64,000 nucleotides of DNA from Emiliania huxleyi CCMP1516 (GCF_000372725.1 NW_005195736.1:58684-122683), one strand, 5' to 3'; shown: positions 1-9,744, counted from the first letter of the stretch. Notes: generated by a model not told the origin, from the letters alone. Numbers and translations: made by a program.

Positions 1-1842
1 AGTTGCGCCCGCGCGGCGGCGGCTCGGGCGGCGGAGGCGGCGGCCGCGGCGGCGGCGGCGGCGGGCCTGATCGAGGTGCTGGATGCGCGCTCTCCGCTGC
101 CCACGCCCCTTTCCCAGCTGGCCGCGCCCCTCTCGCAGCTGTCGGCGCGCGCCCTGCGCCGCGTCTTTGAGGAGGTGCGCCTCGACGCGCCTCCCGCCTC
201 CGCCTCCGCCACTCGCGAGCTTCTCGCGGAGCGGCTCTGCGCCCTCCTCGGCCGGCGGAGGGGCGACGCCTTCAAGACGCCGCTGCTTCGCGCCCTCTGC
301 CCGTGCGCCCGCATGAGGCCGAGCGTCGCGGCCGCGCTGCACCGTGGCAGCATCCTCTTTTTCGGCGCGGCGGGCTACGCGCCCGACGAGGCGGCCGCCA
401 TGCTGCGCGGCGGCGCAGGCCTGAGCCCATCGGCGCGGTTCGGCGCGGCGGCGGCGCTCGCGGCGGCAGCCGAGGCCCGCACGCCCCGCTTTGCATCGCC
501 GCTCGCGCTGCGCCGCTACGCCGCCGCGCTGCAGCTCTCGGCGCGCGCCGAAGCTGCGTGCTGCGGCGAGGGCGGCGCGGGGACGGGCGACGCACCCGCG
601 ATGCTGGTCGCGCTCGAAGAGGCGCGCTCGCTGCTGCTCGGCGGCGGCGAGGGGCGCTCCCCAGCCTGGTGCGCGGTGCTCGGGCGCGTGATTGCCGCCG
701 GCTGCGCGCAGCTTCGGCGGCAGGGCGAGCACGGCGCGTCGGCGCGCGTGCTGTGCGACACGATCGGGCACTCGATGATGCCGCAGCGGTGGCGCGCGGC
801 CCTTTTTGTGCAGTGCGTCAAGGACCTCGACAGGGCCGGGCAGCAAGAAAGGGCTTGCCGGTTGTGCGAGGCTGCGCACACCTCGCACCTGGATGCCAAC
901 GGCCACCTCTCGAGCTCAAGCGTCGCTTCGATCCTCGAGTCGAGCGGCGGCGGGAGCAGTACAGAGGCGTTACAACTGGGAGCCGTGCAGCTGATGGCCG
1001 TCCGCCGCGTGCTCAAGAAGCTCGCCGTGCCGCCCCGCCGCTGGAAGAAGCCCGCCCTCCCGTCGCTCGCCGCGCCGCGGGAGGTGCACCTCCGCGGCGA
1101 CGAGGTGCTGGATGGCGGCGACGCGGGGCGGAGGCTGGGCTGGCGGGCGGCCGACGGGTCGATCGCGCGCGGCGTGGAGGAGTACGTGCGGCTGCACTAC
1201 CTGTCCGGCGCGGGCGGCACTCCTTGGTCAAAAGGAGTGCACCTCGAGAACGCGCTCTTCCTCTCCCTGTTCGCCCTGCTGATGTGGGACGCATTGTTCG
1301 CACCGCTCCCCGGCGCCTTTGGCTCGAGCTCCTCAGACGCGCCCGACGATCTGCTCTCCGGCTGCGGCTCCTTTGCGAGCCGCCGTGCTGACATTGTTGG
1401 CGCGCTGCTGAAGCGAATCGAGAGCGCGGCGCCCGACGAGCAGCTTGACGGGACCGTGCCCCAGGACACTCCTGTCGCTTCGCCACGAGCCCACCTCTCT
1501 CTCTCGGCTCGCCTGGCCGCCGCCCACGCAGCCCACTACGGCGAGGAGTGCATCGGCCTCGACTGGTCGCGCTTGGACCTGCCGCTGCTCCAGTGGACGG
1601 CCACCGCGCTCGGCGGGCGGGTTGTCGCTGCCATTTGCCGCGCGCTCGCCGACGACTACGGGGGCTTCAGCCATGGCGCGCCAGACCTGCTGCTCCTCGC
1701 GGACCGGCCGTCGGCTGCCGCGCGTTTCGTGGAGGTCAAGGGGCCGAATGACCGCCTGAGCGACTCGCAGGTCGCTTGGTGCGACGTGCTGGCGCGTGCT
1801 GGGGCGGACGTTGAAGTTGCTTACGTCGAGCGTTGTGTATAG
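1..1842 (+). CDS. FAN1: FAN1-type structure-specific nuclease, C-terminal part (5' end outside window)
   Basis: The reading frame is already open at base 1 and ends at TAG 1840-1842, so the first exon(s) lie outside the window; the earliest start-like codon in frame is GTG at 76. The last ~60 codons form a VRR-NUC nuclease domain: GAPDLLLL supplies the metal-binding Asp and FVEVKGPNDRLSDSQ the Glu-x-Lys of the PD-(D/E)xK active site. About 150 residues earlier, the stretch from EEYVRLHYL to LLMWDALF matches the conserved FAN1 block that precedes the nuclease. FAN1 cleaves 5' flaps and branched DNA in interstrand cross-link repair in the nucleus. Alanine-rich stretches between the blocks are probably lineage-specific linkers. 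No intron is needed within this part. Family assignment is strong; the missing N-terminus prevents judging the UBZ or SAP regions. Confidence 0.85.
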   Translation, partial: SCARAAAARAAEAAAAAAAAAGLIEVLDARSPLPTPLSQLAAPLSQLSARALRRVFEEVRLDAPPASASATRELLAERLCALLGRRRGDAFKTPLLRALCPCARMRPSVAAALHRGSILFFGAAGYAPDEAAAMLRGGAGLSPSARFGAAAALAAAAEARTPRFASPLALRRYAAALQLSARAEAACCGEGGAGTGDAPAMLVALEEARSLLLGGGEGRSPAWCAVLGRVIAAGCAQLRRQGEHGASARVLCDTIGHSMMPQRWRAALFVQCVKDLDRAGQQERACRLCEAAHTSHLDANGHLSSSSVASILESSGGGSSTEALQLGAVQLMAVRRVLKKLAVPPRRWKKPALPSLAAPREVHLRGDEVLDGGDAGRRLGWRAADGSIARGVEEYVRLHYLSGAGGTPWSKGVHLENALFLSLFALLMWDALFAPLPGAFGSSSSDAPDDLLSGCGSFASRRADIVGALLKRIESAAPDEQLDGTVPQDTPVASPRAHLSLSARLAAAHAAHYGEECIGLDWSRLDLPLLQWTATALGGRVVAAICRALADDYGGFSHGAPDLLLLADRPSAAARFVEVKGPNDRLSDSQVAWCDVLARAGADVEVAYVERCV

Positions 1843-2052
1843 CCGCGCGCCACTAGAGGGCTGTATGGAGTATCGGGACACTATGGTGCCCCACACACAA
1901 AATACGTACACTGATACACATATGCTGAAATCACACAAAGTGACAAGAAAACGACGGCGCAAGCCCGGTTTCACATTGATAGAGCGCGCAAGTCCTCGCT
2001 CAGACCGTCTCAACAGACCTCGTCACACTCCGAACTGGTCGTGTAGAATAGT

Positions 2053-4927
2053 CTATGCCGCTGTCGAGGGGCGCGACCCGCGCGCCTGCGACCACGCTCT
2101 GTGCTCCCGCACCTGCTCCTCGGAGAGGGAGGGGCGCACACTCGCGAGGGCCGTCTCAAAGTCGGCGCGCGAGAGCATCGCCGCGCCGCTTCCGGCGCCG
2201 CTCTCGTCCTCGCGCCGCAGCGCCCCGAGGGCGGCCTTTTGGCAGAGGGAGAGGAGGTCGGCGCCGGTGAAGCGCGGGGTCGCAGCCGCGAGGGACTCCG
2301 CGTCGATCGGCTCCGCGAGCGGCATGCGCCGCAGCTGGCGCGCCAAGATGTCACGCCGCGCGCGCCGGCCCGGAGGCGGGACAAAGAAGAGGTGCTCGAG
2401 CCGTCCCGGCCGCAGCAACGCCTCGTCGAGGGCGGCCGGCGTGTTTGTCGCGCCCGCGAGCACCACGGCGCCGCCGAGCCCTCCCGCGGCCGCGTCGGCG
2501 TCGGCCTCGGCCTGCACGGCGTCCATCTCGAGCAGCAGCTGCGAGAGGAGGAGGCGAGACACCTGCCCGCCGCCGCCGCCGCCGCCGCCGCCGCCTCGCC
2601 GGCCAAAGAGCGCCTGCGGTTCGTCGAGGGGGGCGACGTCGGAGGAGAGCGGAGAGGGCAGGGAGGAGCAGGGCTGAGGCGGCCTGCAGCTCGTCCAGAA
2701 AGACGAGGCAGGGCCGGTGCGCGCGTGCGTGCTCGAAGAGCGCCGCAAGCGCCCTCTCCGACGCGCCCACCGCCGGACGAATGAGCTGCGGGATCGGGAC
2801 CGCGAGCAAGTTGAGGCGCGACTCCGCGGCGAGTGCTCGCACCAGCATCGTCTTGCCGGTGCCGGGCGGGCCGTAGAGCAGCAGCCCGCGAGGGCCGCCG
2901 AGGCCGAGCCTCGCGCAGAGCTGCGGCGCGGCGAGCGGCCACTGCACGAGTTGCTTCAGGCGCGCCTTGGAGGGGAGGGACGGCTGCGTCAGAGGCGTCG
3001 AGGAGCCACCGGCCCCCACGACCGGCACGCGCTACTCCACCGCAGGCGGCGGCGCCTTTGTGCGAGCGAGTCCGCCCACGTCCCGCCAGCGAGCGCCTCC
3101 CAGCGACTCGCGCGCCGTGCCCAAGCCAAGCAGCGAGGCGGGCTCCACCAGCCTGGCAGCGGCCCGCCACTCCTCCTCCGCCACCGCGAGGAGCGGAGCA
3201 CCCTCCCCAGCGCCCCCCTCCTCCGCCCCCTCCTCTGACCCCTCCTCGCCGTGCGGCGGCGGCCGCTGCAGCGCGAGCAGTCGCGCCTCCTCGCAGACTG
3301 CGGCCAAGTCGGACGCTACGAACCCGTGGAACGAACTGGCCAAATCCGCGGCGAGGGGCGGCGGCGGCGGCGCCAGCCCGGCGGCGGAGGCTGCGGAGGC
3401 GAGCGCCCGCGCGCGGCCAAGCCCGACTGGCGGCGCTACGGCGAGCTGCAAGGGGCAGCGCGAACGCACCTACGGCAGACGCGAGAGGGGCCTCTGAGAA
3501 GGGGCGGCGCGGAGCGGAAGGCGGTTCGAACCCGCCGTGTCTCCTGCGCATGCACGTCGCGCGCAAACACCGCGGTGAGCACAAGCAGCACGCCTACCAG
3601 AGCGCGGAGAGGCGCCAGCTTCGGTTCCCTCCTCCTGCGGAGGCGCCGAGGGCCGAGGGCCGCTGGTGCGCTCGAGGCGCGCGCGCGCACGCGCACGCGC
3701 CTTGCACCCGCGATGCGGCACGCAGCGCGTCGAGCAGCGCGAGCCGCGCCGCCGCGCCACTGCCGCCCTCCTCCTCGGAGCCTGCGGCGGGGGCCAGCTC
3801 CTCGGCCGACTCGATGAGCAGCACGCAGGGCGCGGAGCGGCCGGCGGCAGAGAGGGCGAGCCGAAACCCGTCCGAGATGGCGTCGCCGTGCTGGCGGGAG
3901 CTGCAGCGGGAGGAGAGGGGAGCGCGTCGCTCGGGGCCGCGCGGGCGTGGGGCGGCCGGCGAGGGCAGGGGCGGGCGCACAGCTCGTGCGGCGACACTTC
4001 CAGCAGCAGCAGTCCGAGCGAGCGGCAGAGCCTCCGCACGAGTGTCGTCTTTCCGACGCCGCGCGAGCCCGCGAGGAGCACCGGCGACGCGCTTGCGGCC
4101 AGCTCGGCGCCGTCGCCCCCCATGGACGCCGGGACGCCACACCGACTGCCGGCCGGACTCGCGGTGGCGCCTCCGGCACCAGCGCCGGTGGCGCCCGCCT
4201 CGACGACCCCGTGCAAAAAGAGCAGAAGGCGCGAGACGCCAGAGCAAGCGCCGCCTGCCGCTGTGGCCTCCGCACCGGCGCACGCGACGAGCCGCACCGG
4301 CGTCGACTCGCCAACCCAGCCCCAGCTCTCCTCCTCCTCGCCGCCGGCGGCGCCGCCCGCCTCGTCGCCGCTCGGCGCCACTGCAGAGGCGATGCAGCAG
4401 ACGGCTCTCTGCGAGGCCTGCGCCCGGAGAGTGAGCGGAGTCCGCCGGTGGACGAGGGCGCCGTGGCCGAGGCAATCCGAGCGCCACGGGTGGATGCGCC
4501 CTCCCCCGGGCGGCGCCACGACACCGAGCGCCGCACGCACATCCGTCGCGGTCGGAAGCGCGAGCGGTGACCGCCAGTCCTGCGCCTCAACCGCGCTGAC
4601 GTGAACCTCTGCCCACAAGCGAACCTCGGCTGCGCGGACGAGCTCCACCTCAACCAGGTCGCCCTCTTGCAGCTGGGCGCGATCGAGGGCGTCGCGGCCG
4701 AGCCAGATGGCGGGAGATGAGCCGTCGGCAGCCGCCGGAGCTCCGCCACCGCTGTCGCCAGTCCGCCGCACCTCGAGCTTGACGAGCACGGCCGAGGAGG
4801 CGCGTGGCGTCGAGCTCTTCCGCAAACGCACAAAGTCACACGGCGTGCCGCCCAGCGAGAGCAGGGCCGACAGGCACACCTGGGCGCGCCAGCCGTCGAG
4901 GTCGGCGGACGCGGCGACCGAATGCAT
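2053..4927 (-). CDS. Tandem AAA+ ATPase, CDC48/AFG2 (SPATA5L1-like) type, multi-exon
   Basis: Homologous segments lie in several minus-strand frames joined by short introns. From about 4927 an N-terminal region leads to a first ATPase domain with Walker A GSRGVGKTTLVRR and a degenerate Walker B VLLIESAEEL, then HGFVASDLAAVCEEA. The second domain has RWRDVGGL, Walker A LLLYGPPGTGKTMLVR, Walker B CLVFLDEL, sensor motif GATNTPAALDEALLRPGRLE, and FTGADLLSLCQKAALGAL near the C-terminus; stop at 2053. A 70 bp GC-AG intron at 2614-2683 joins Walker B in phase to ALFGRRGG. Another intron at about 2990-3068 splits the start of D2. The D2 C-terminus, with FETALASVRPSLS, looks most like AFG2B/SPATA5L1, whose role is in 60S ribosome maturation; a plain CDC48 or PEX6 relative is less likely. 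D1 exon boundaries are not resolved. Confidence 0.75.
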
Positions 4928-5004
4928 TGCTTCGCAAGCACTCCGCCAGGTTTGTTGTCGCGCGAAGCTGTCGCAAAAAAGATTTTAGACTCACGCGTTT
5001 TAAA

Positions 5005-5183
5005 AGGGAGAGAACGACGAGAGTGGGACGACCGCGAGGTGGCATGAAGGTTGCAGCGAGAATCGGAGAGAGACTGCGAAGAGAGATAGGAAGAGGCAGA
5101 CTCCGGTGGGCGACGGCTAGCGCACCACACACCTCTCCTTAAAATCCCTGTGTGGGAGAGATTTTTAGCAATACCAAACAAAT
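5005..5183 (+). mobile_element. Family B retroelement 3' fragment (B3)
   Basis: This encodes the C-terminal peptide VGRPRGGMKVAARIGERL and the 3' flank with AAATCCCTGTGTGG that also occur at 9500-9680, 9745-9893 and 31510-31684. The copy is 5'-truncated and ends with GAGATTTTTAGCAATACC rather than the pyrimidine tail of the others. It lies head-to-head just upstream of the AAA ATPase gene. I found no target-site duplication around this copy. Confidence 0.65.
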
Positions 5184-5220
5184 CTAACACTCACACGTCA
5201 TTTGGGGCCTGGAGGCCTGT

Positions 5221-5523
5221 TCACGCGCGCGCGAGACGTGCAGACAGGGTTGCCAGGTGAGAGCGAATGGCGCGGTTCACGCCTCGCACAACAGAGAGAG
5301 AGATGCGCTCTGCATGGTGGGACATAAAAGAGAGCGAGTACTTGGGCGAGTAGGCCGTGCGGTCGACGCTGCCGCGCGCGACTTTGCGCGCGAGGCGGCG
5401 CAGCTTGAGAACAGCGGTGGGCGAGAAGCCGCCGCCGAACGTCTCGTGGAGCAGCAGGTTGAAGTTGTTGCCGCTTGACTTTGTTTGTTTTGTCTGTGTG
5501 GTGGCGGCGTGCCGTCCTCCCAT
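5221..5523 (-). mobile_element. Family C: probable C-terminal end of a non-LTR retrotransposon ORF
   Basis: The 100-codon frame contains LLHETFGGGFSPTAVLKL and SLSFMSHHAERISLSVVRG. Its layout (Glu-x-Phe-Gly-Gly, then ~35 residues, then Q/E-R-I-S-hydrophobic) matches the family A peptide at 7 kb, 29.5 kb and 57.6 kb, but the sequences are otherwise very divergent. I infer both are the segment following a reverse-transcriptase domain in LINE-like elements, because all copies are 5'-truncated and share 3' ends. No catalytic RT motif lies in the window, so this is family-level inference. The upstream side (5490-5560, plus strand) carries the shared GGCGGCGTGCCGTCC/pyrimidine module. Confidence 0.5.
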
Positions 5524-5565
5524 CCCTCCCTTGGGTTGTCTGTTTTCGTTCTTTCTCTTTCTTTA

Positions 5566-5713
5566 GTGCCAGTGCGCGCCAGTCCCGTGCCCAGTGTTGT
5601 GCGACGGAATTGCTTTCAAGGTACACCGTTGTGCGAAAAAAGAATTTTGCGGGCGTCCAACCCACCAAGTACCGCGCACCGGACACTGGTACGGGACTGG
5701 CGCGCACTGGCAC
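5566..5713. repeat. Inverted pair of family A 3'-terminal sequences
   Basis: Arm 5566-5596 (GTGCCAGTGCGCGCC onwards) is the reverse complement, with a few mismatches, of 5684-5713. Both are the ~50 bp motif found next to the stop codon of family A elements (57713-57770, 29697-29761). The ~87 bp between the arms holds no gene. RNA from here could form a long hairpin. Confidence 0.7.
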
Positions 5714-5761
5714 TAACACAGGTACACCACGCGAAAAGAATGCGGTATTTAGACCACCAGC

Positions 5762-6805
5762 TTACCTCCCGCCCCCCGCCTGCCCGTGCAGGACGGCCAC
5801 CTGGTGCGACGCAAGCGGCGCGGGCTTCGCCTCGTCCCAGCCGAGCGACCTCGTCGCCGGCGGCAGCGGCGGTATGGCCGCCGCGGCGAGGTACGCCGTC
5901 AGCTCGTCGCGCTGCGAGCGCACGCCGGCGTACCACTCCGCCCACCGCTCCGGCTCCTCGAGCGGCGGCTCCTCGAGGCGGTAGACGATTTGCGGCAGCC
6001 GCTCGCCGTCCTCCTCCGCCTCCTCCCGCTCGATGAAGCCGAGGGCGAGGAGCACCTCGACCCCGCCCGCGTGCCGCGCGACGGCCTGCTGGAACGTCTC
6101 GTTGAGCAGCCGCACGCCGCGGAAGCGCGCGTCCTCCGGATAGGCCAGCGCGTTGCTGCAGAGCAAGTGCAGCGCCTGCACAGCCGACGCCAGCTCGGCC
6201 GGCTCGCATGCCGCCGCCAGCGCCGCCAGCGCGTCGGTGAGCGAGAGGCCGAGCCGCGGCGCTGCCGCGGCGCCGCGCCTCGGATCGGCGCCCGCCTCGC
6301 CCGCGGCTATCCGCTCCAGCCTCTCCGCCACCCTCCGCCTCTCCTCCGCCTCGGCCGCGGCCGCCTCCGCCGCCGCGTCGGCGGCCGCGCGCGAGCGCGC
6401 ATCGTCCGCCGCGGCCTGCGCCCTCGCCGCCGCCTGCGCCGCCGCCTGCGCCTCCTCCTCCTCCCGCTGCTGCTCTGCTCGCCGCTCGCCGCTCCTCTGC
6501 CGCCGCAGCGGCGCCAGAGAATCGCTGAGCTCGTCCGCAGCCTCTGCCGCATCGGCGAGTCGTCCCGCGACCGCGAGCACCCGCTCCGCCATCTTTGGGC
6601 CGTAGACCTTCTTGTCCGGGTCCTTCTCGAGCGCCCGCTTCTCAAACACGCCCACCCGCGGCGTGAGCTCTTCGAGCGCCGACACCGCCGCGTCGAGCGC
6701 GTCTAGCGGAGCGTACGGCGACGCGGCGGGCGCGGGCGCCGACGCACGCTCCAGAAACTGCTCAGCCTCGTCGAGGCGGGCGACCAGGGTCTTGAACTCG
6801 GCCAT
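5762..6805 (-). CDS. PUB-domain protein with coiled-coil N-terminal half
   Basis: A single-exon model of 347 residues. The start is placed at ATG 6805-6803 (MAEFKTLVARLDEAEQFL) because the frame further upstream is retroelement 3' end. Residues ~1-110 are helical; ~110-200 are a Glu/Ala/Arg-rich coiled coil. Residues ~215-300 match a PUB/PUG domain: ALHLLCSNALAYPEDARF, RGVRLLNETFQQAV and VLLALGFIEREEAEEDGER. PUB domains bind the C-terminus of p97/CDC48 (as in PNGase, UBXD1, HOIP), so a role as a CDC48 cofactor is likely, but no UBX or transglutaminase domain is present. A CDC48-type ATPase gene lies 0.8 kb away; adjacency is only suggestive. Stop TAA at 5764-5762. Confidence 0.75.
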   Translation of the reverse strand: MAEFKTLVARLDEAEQFLERASAPAPAASPYAPLDALDAAVSALEELTPRVGVFEKRALEKDPDKKVYGPKMAERVLAVAGRLADAAEAADELSDSLAPLRRQRSGERRAEQQREEEEAQAAAQAAARAQAAADDARSRAAADAAAEAAAAEAEERRRVAERLERIAAGEAGADPRRGAAAAPRLGLSLTDALAALAAACEPAELASAVQALHLLCSNALAYPEDARFRGVRLLNETFQQAVARHAGGVEVLLALGFIEREEAEEDGERLPQIVYRLEEPPLEEPERWAEWYAGVRSQRDELTAYLAAAAIPPLPPATRSLGWDEAKPAPLASHQVAVLHGQAGGGR

Positions 6806-6890
6806 GGCGGGGATTGTGGGATGCTGCGCTTTGCGCGCGAGCCGCCGGACGACCCACAGGGGCCGCTCTCTCTTGGCCGCAATAAAGAAT

Positions 6891-7533
6891 TTTACAACAA
6901 AACTCCCTCGCACGACACTGGGCACAGGACTGGGCACGGGACTGGCTCGCACTGGCACTAACACAGGTACACCACGGGAGCCGCCTAAGCGACTCCTGCG
7001 AGGGTGGCGAGGCACTTAGCTCCGTGCACCCGCCCACCCCCGCCACAGGCAAGCTCATTCACAATCTGCTCTGCGATTGCCGTGTGAAGAACGACTGAGA
7101 TGCGCTGCTTCTGCAGCCCCAGCCAGCTCTTGGTGGTCCAAGTCACCTCATCGAGGTACTGGGCCCGCGTCAGCTTGTTCTGTAGTACGTCCGCCGCCTT
7201 CCTGAGGATCTCACGGACCCCCTTTCCGAACCCGCCGAACGATTCGAACAGCAGCAGCTGCACTTCGACGCCCTTGTCTTCCCTGGCGTAGCGATAGTCC
7301 CCGCCGTAGGACGGTATGCGGCGGTCGCCGCCCACCACCCTGCCCCCCCTGGTATGCCAGCGCCCGGTCCCTTGCCCTCTCTCGCCCTTGCTCTTCCTCT
7401 CCCCCTCCATGCCGCCCCCCCCGTACCCCTCCCCCCCCCCCTCCTCCTCTCCCCCCCCCTCCCCCTCCCCCCCCCCCCCCTTCCCCCCCTCCCCCTCCTC
7501 GCAGTAGGGCCCATGCCCCTCGACCATGTTCCG
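6891..7533 (-). mobile_element. Family A retroelement copy A1, 5'-truncated
   Basis: On the minus strand this encodes a peptide with VLQNKLTRAQYLDEVTWTTK and GLQKQRISVVLHTAIAEQ, ending GVA-stop at 6987-6985, then a ~90 bp 3' region ending TTTTGTTGTAAA. It is nearly identical to copies at 29141-29761 and 57465-57782. Homology with the 29 kb copy begins at the ggaacatgg block (7533 on this strand), and an open frame continues further upstream to ~7653. A C-rich low-complexity block (7360-7505) interrupts the element. No 13 bp duplication was found here. Its 3' end stops ~85 bp upstream of the PUB gene start, so it may lie in that gene's promoter or 5' UTR. Confidence 0.65.
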
Positions 7534-7689
7534 GTAGAATGATTCAGTGTTGCCGAAAGCGACAAAAGCGCCCTTCCGACCGTGCTCCCCGCTGCTGCTG
7601 AGGGGACACGAGCCGCGGGCGTGTCCCTCCGATCTCCGGGAGGGTACGCACACAGCACCTCGGGGATCTGAGGAACGCCCGGGGCGCCG

Positions 7690-8760
7690 TCATTGATGAT
7701 CTCGCACACGGGCCCCTCGTCGTCGTCCGCCGGGGGCTCCTCGCCGCCGCTGTCCATCGCCGCGCGCCGCACGCGACGTAGCCCCCAGCGCAGCTCGCGG
7801 CAGCGCCGCAAGAATGAAGGGTGGAGTCGTCCCGGATGCTCTCAGAGAGGCTGATACCGGTACGACAAAGACAACAATGGAACGGCGGTGCCTCGCAGGA
7901 GGAGCAGTGGCGGCAGCGGGGGACGGAGACGGCAGAGGCAGGGGCGGCGGCAGCGGAGGTGGGGGCGGCGGAGGCAGAGGCAGAGGCGGAGGCACAGATG
8001 GTGGGCTGCTGCGCGGGCTGCTGCTCGGGCTGCTGTGCGGGCTGCTGCTCGGGCTGCTGCTCGGGCTGCTGATCGGGCTGCTGCTCGGGCTGCTGCTCGG
8101 GCTGCTGCTCGGGCTGCTGCTCGGGCTGCTGCTCGGGCTGCTGCGAGGGCTGCTGCGAGGGCCCCTGCTCGGGCTGCTGCTGCTGTGAGGGCTGCTGTGA
8201 GGGCTGCTGCGAGGGCTGCTCTCGGGCTGCTGCTCGGGCTGCTGCTCGGGCTGCTGCTCGGGCTGCTGCTCGGGCTGCTGCTCGGGCTGCTGCTCGGGCT
8301 GCTGCTCGGGCTGCTGCGAGGGCTGCTGCGAGGGCTCCTGCTCGGGCTGCTGCTGCTGTGAGGGCTGCTGTGAGGGCTGCTGTGAGGGCTGCTGCGAGGG
8401 CTGCTGCTCGGGCTGCTGCTCGGGCTGCTGCTCGGGCTGCTGCTCGGGCTGCTGCTCGGGCTGCTGCACGGGCTGCTGCGAGGCGAGCCTTGTGCCTGGA
8501 GGCCGGGCCGTGGCAGCAGCAGGAGGCTCGGGGACCAGGCTGTCGCGTCGCAGCGGCCGGCCGGGAGAGCTCTGTTGGGGTTGGCGCTGGTCTAGGGCAC
8601 CAGAGCGTCGTCCATCAGAGCGTGGCCCACCGGCCGGCAGCGCGTGTACCGAGCTGAAGTCCATGCGACCGGTGCCTTCGGCAGCGGCCGCGGGCGGCTG
8701 CAGCCGCTGAGGATCTCCAGGTCGGCTCCCACGGTGGCTGCCGCCAAGGGCAGCAACCAT
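7690..8760 (-). CDS. Uncertain low-complexity ORF with Gln-Gln-Pro-Glu/Ser repeats
   Basis: An open frame of 356 codons. The N-terminal ~95 residues are ordinary (MDFSSVHALPAGG region), then comes a long run of QQPE and QQPS units encoded by a 12 bp minisatellite. A shift in the repeat changes the encoded peptide to SSPS/SSPR units before a proline-rich tail. An alternative frame at ~7756-7600 (GPVCEIINDGAPGVPQIP) looks more protein-like than the annotated C-terminus, so a splice or frameshift may join them. No family is recognised. It may be a real gene eroded by repeat expansion or a chance frame. Confidence 0.3.
   Translation of the reverse strand: MVAALGGSHRGSRPGDPQRLQPPAAAAEGTGRMDFSSVHALPAGGPRSDGRRSGALDQRQPQQSSPGRPLRRDSLVPEPPAAATARPPGTRLASQQPVQQPEQQPEQQPEQQPEQQPEQQPSQQPSQQPSQQPSQQQQPEQEPSQQPSQQPEQQPEQQPEQQPEQQPEQQPEQQPEQQPESSPRSSPHSSPHSSSSPSRGPRSSPRSSPSSSPSSSPSSSPSSSPSSSPISSPSSSPSSSPHSSPSSSPRSSPPSVPPPLPLPPPPPPPLPPPLPLPSPSPAAATAPPARHRRSIVVFVVPVSASLRASGTTPPFILAALPRAALGATSRAARGDGQRRRGAPGGRRRGARVRDHQ
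8005..8485. repeat. 12 bp minisatellite (GCTGCTGCTCGG) with variant units
   Basis: About 480 bp of tandem 12-mers, mainly GGGCTGCTGCTC with interspersed GAGGGCTGCTGC variants. The region 8070-8170 is duplicated as a higher-order block at ~8260-8350. Unit length is a multiple of 3, so frames stay open on both strands, which explains the long overlapping frames here. Confidence 0.9.
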
Positions 8761-8784
8761 CGTGGGGACGCGCGAAACTTGTCT

Positions 8785-8829
8785 AAGAGAATTTTCTTCG
8801 AACTCCCTCGCACAACACTGGGCGCATGA
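8785..8829 (-). repeat. Family A 3'-end relic serving as insertion target of B1
   Basis: The sequence GAACTCCCTCGCACAACACTGGG is the family A terminus in reverse orientation, interrupted at the 13 bp duplication 8817-8829 by the B1 insertion. Element B1 therefore landed in, and postdates, a family A fragment. Confidence 0.6.
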
Positions 8830-9639
8830 CGAGCGAGGGCAGCCTCCTTAAAGGCGAAAGGGTCTAGATTTGGGGCGCTCGCCGAAGAGGAGTACGACAA
8901 CATAGCGCCCGTGATTGCCTGCACGCTACCCGCACTCACGGACTCCATACCCGAAAGAAAGAGAAGGGAGCTCGCGGGAGAGGTGACGAGCGAACTACAG
9001 GTAGTGGGGAAGGCAGCCTCGATTGCCATACAGACATGGGTGCGAAACAACGACAAGACCAAGGCACGGGCAGAGGAACGAGAGAAGAATATAGGGTGGA
9101 TAAAGCGCCTGTTCACGGCATGGAGGGTGAGCCACACCGAACGTACCGAGCGAAGGGCCGAGCGGAAGGAGGACGGGGAAGATGACTCAGAGGAGGACGA
9201 ACCAGTGGAAATTCAGTTGTCAGATGTCACGATGCATCCGAAGGGGACCCCAGCGCCGGCATCATCCGTAGAGGCACGAGTGTTCGAAGAGAGAGTGGAC
9301 CTGAGCAACGATATGACTTGGAGGCAAATGATCGGAGTGGGAGTCAGAAATGTGGTCCTTGCGCGAGGGGAGCTCGATAGACTCGAGGGGCCAGGATACG
9401 CCGCGAGGAGGACGGAGTTGCGCCGAAAGGCGAAAGAAGCCGCGAGAACAAGGGACCGGCAGGCGGCGGCGACGCAGGACGAGACAGAAGAGAACGACGC
9501 GACAGAGGAGGAAGTGACAAGGGAGAGAGCGACGAGAGTGGGACGGCCGCGAGGTGGCACGAAGGTTGAAGCGAGAATCGGAGAGAGACTGCGAAGAGAG
9601 ATAGGAAGAGGCAGACTCCCTAGGGTAGGCGACGGCTAG
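8830..9639 (+). CDS. C-terminal part of the family B element ORF
   Basis: The frame is open from the 5' junction (8830) to TAG 9637-9639, 269 codons, so the start was lost by truncation; GTG 8911 is only the first start-like codon. It is helical and highly charged: ERKRRELAGEVTSEL, an acidic stretch (EDGEDDSEEDE), MTWRQMIGVGVRNVVL, and the basic C-terminus VGRPRGGTKVEARIGERL. That C-terminus is what survives in the other three copies. It contains no reverse-transcriptase motif; it could be a gag/ORF1-like nucleic-acid-binding protein. I do not recognise the family. Confidence 0.6.
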   Translation, partial: RARAASLKAKGSRFGALAEEEYDNIAPVIACTLPALTDSIPERKRRELAGEVTSELQVVGKAASIAIQTWVRNNDKTKARAEEREKNIGWIKRLFTAWRVSHTERTERRAERKEDGEDDSEEDEPVEIQLSDVTMHPKGTPAPASSVEARVFEERVDLSNDMTWRQMIGVGVRNVVLARGELDRLEGPGYAARRTELRRKAKEAARTRDRQAAATQDETEENDATEEEVTRERATRVGRPRGGTKVEARIGERLRREIGRGRLPRVGDG

Positions 9640-9736
9640 CGCATCTCACACTCCTCTCCTTAAAATCCCTGTGTGGTGGCGGCGTGCCGTTCTCCCATCC
9701 CTCCCTTGGGTTGTCTGTTTTCTTTCTTTCTTTCTT
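8830..9736 (+). mobile_element. Family B retroelement copy B1 with 13 bp target-site duplication
   Basis: The 13-mer ACTGGGCGCATGA occurs exactly at 8817-8829 and 9737-9749, immediately flanking this 907 bp segment; neighbouring bases differ on both sides. The segment has an ORF open from its first base, a short 3' region with AAAATCCCTGTGTGGTGG, and a terminal (TTTC)n TT tail. This is the signature of target-primed reverse transcription with 5' truncation. It is the longest family B copy in the window. Confidence 0.85.
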
Positions 9737-9744
9737 ACTGGGCG

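Noticed and set aside
3480-3545. Possible tRNA: GGCGG-TTCGAAC-CCGCC is a perfect T-arm
   Set aside because: No matching acceptor 5' half, anticodon arm or A-box lies upstream, and the region is inside the AAA ATPase gene.
8592-9137. Minus-strand frame overlapping the retroelement and Q-rich ORF
   Set aside because: It crosses the 13 bp junction of a plus-strand insertion and has no homology; a shadow frame.
8911-9639. Treating GTG 8911 as the true start of a complete host gene
   Set aside because: The frame is open from the insertion junction at 8830, so this is a truncated element ORF.
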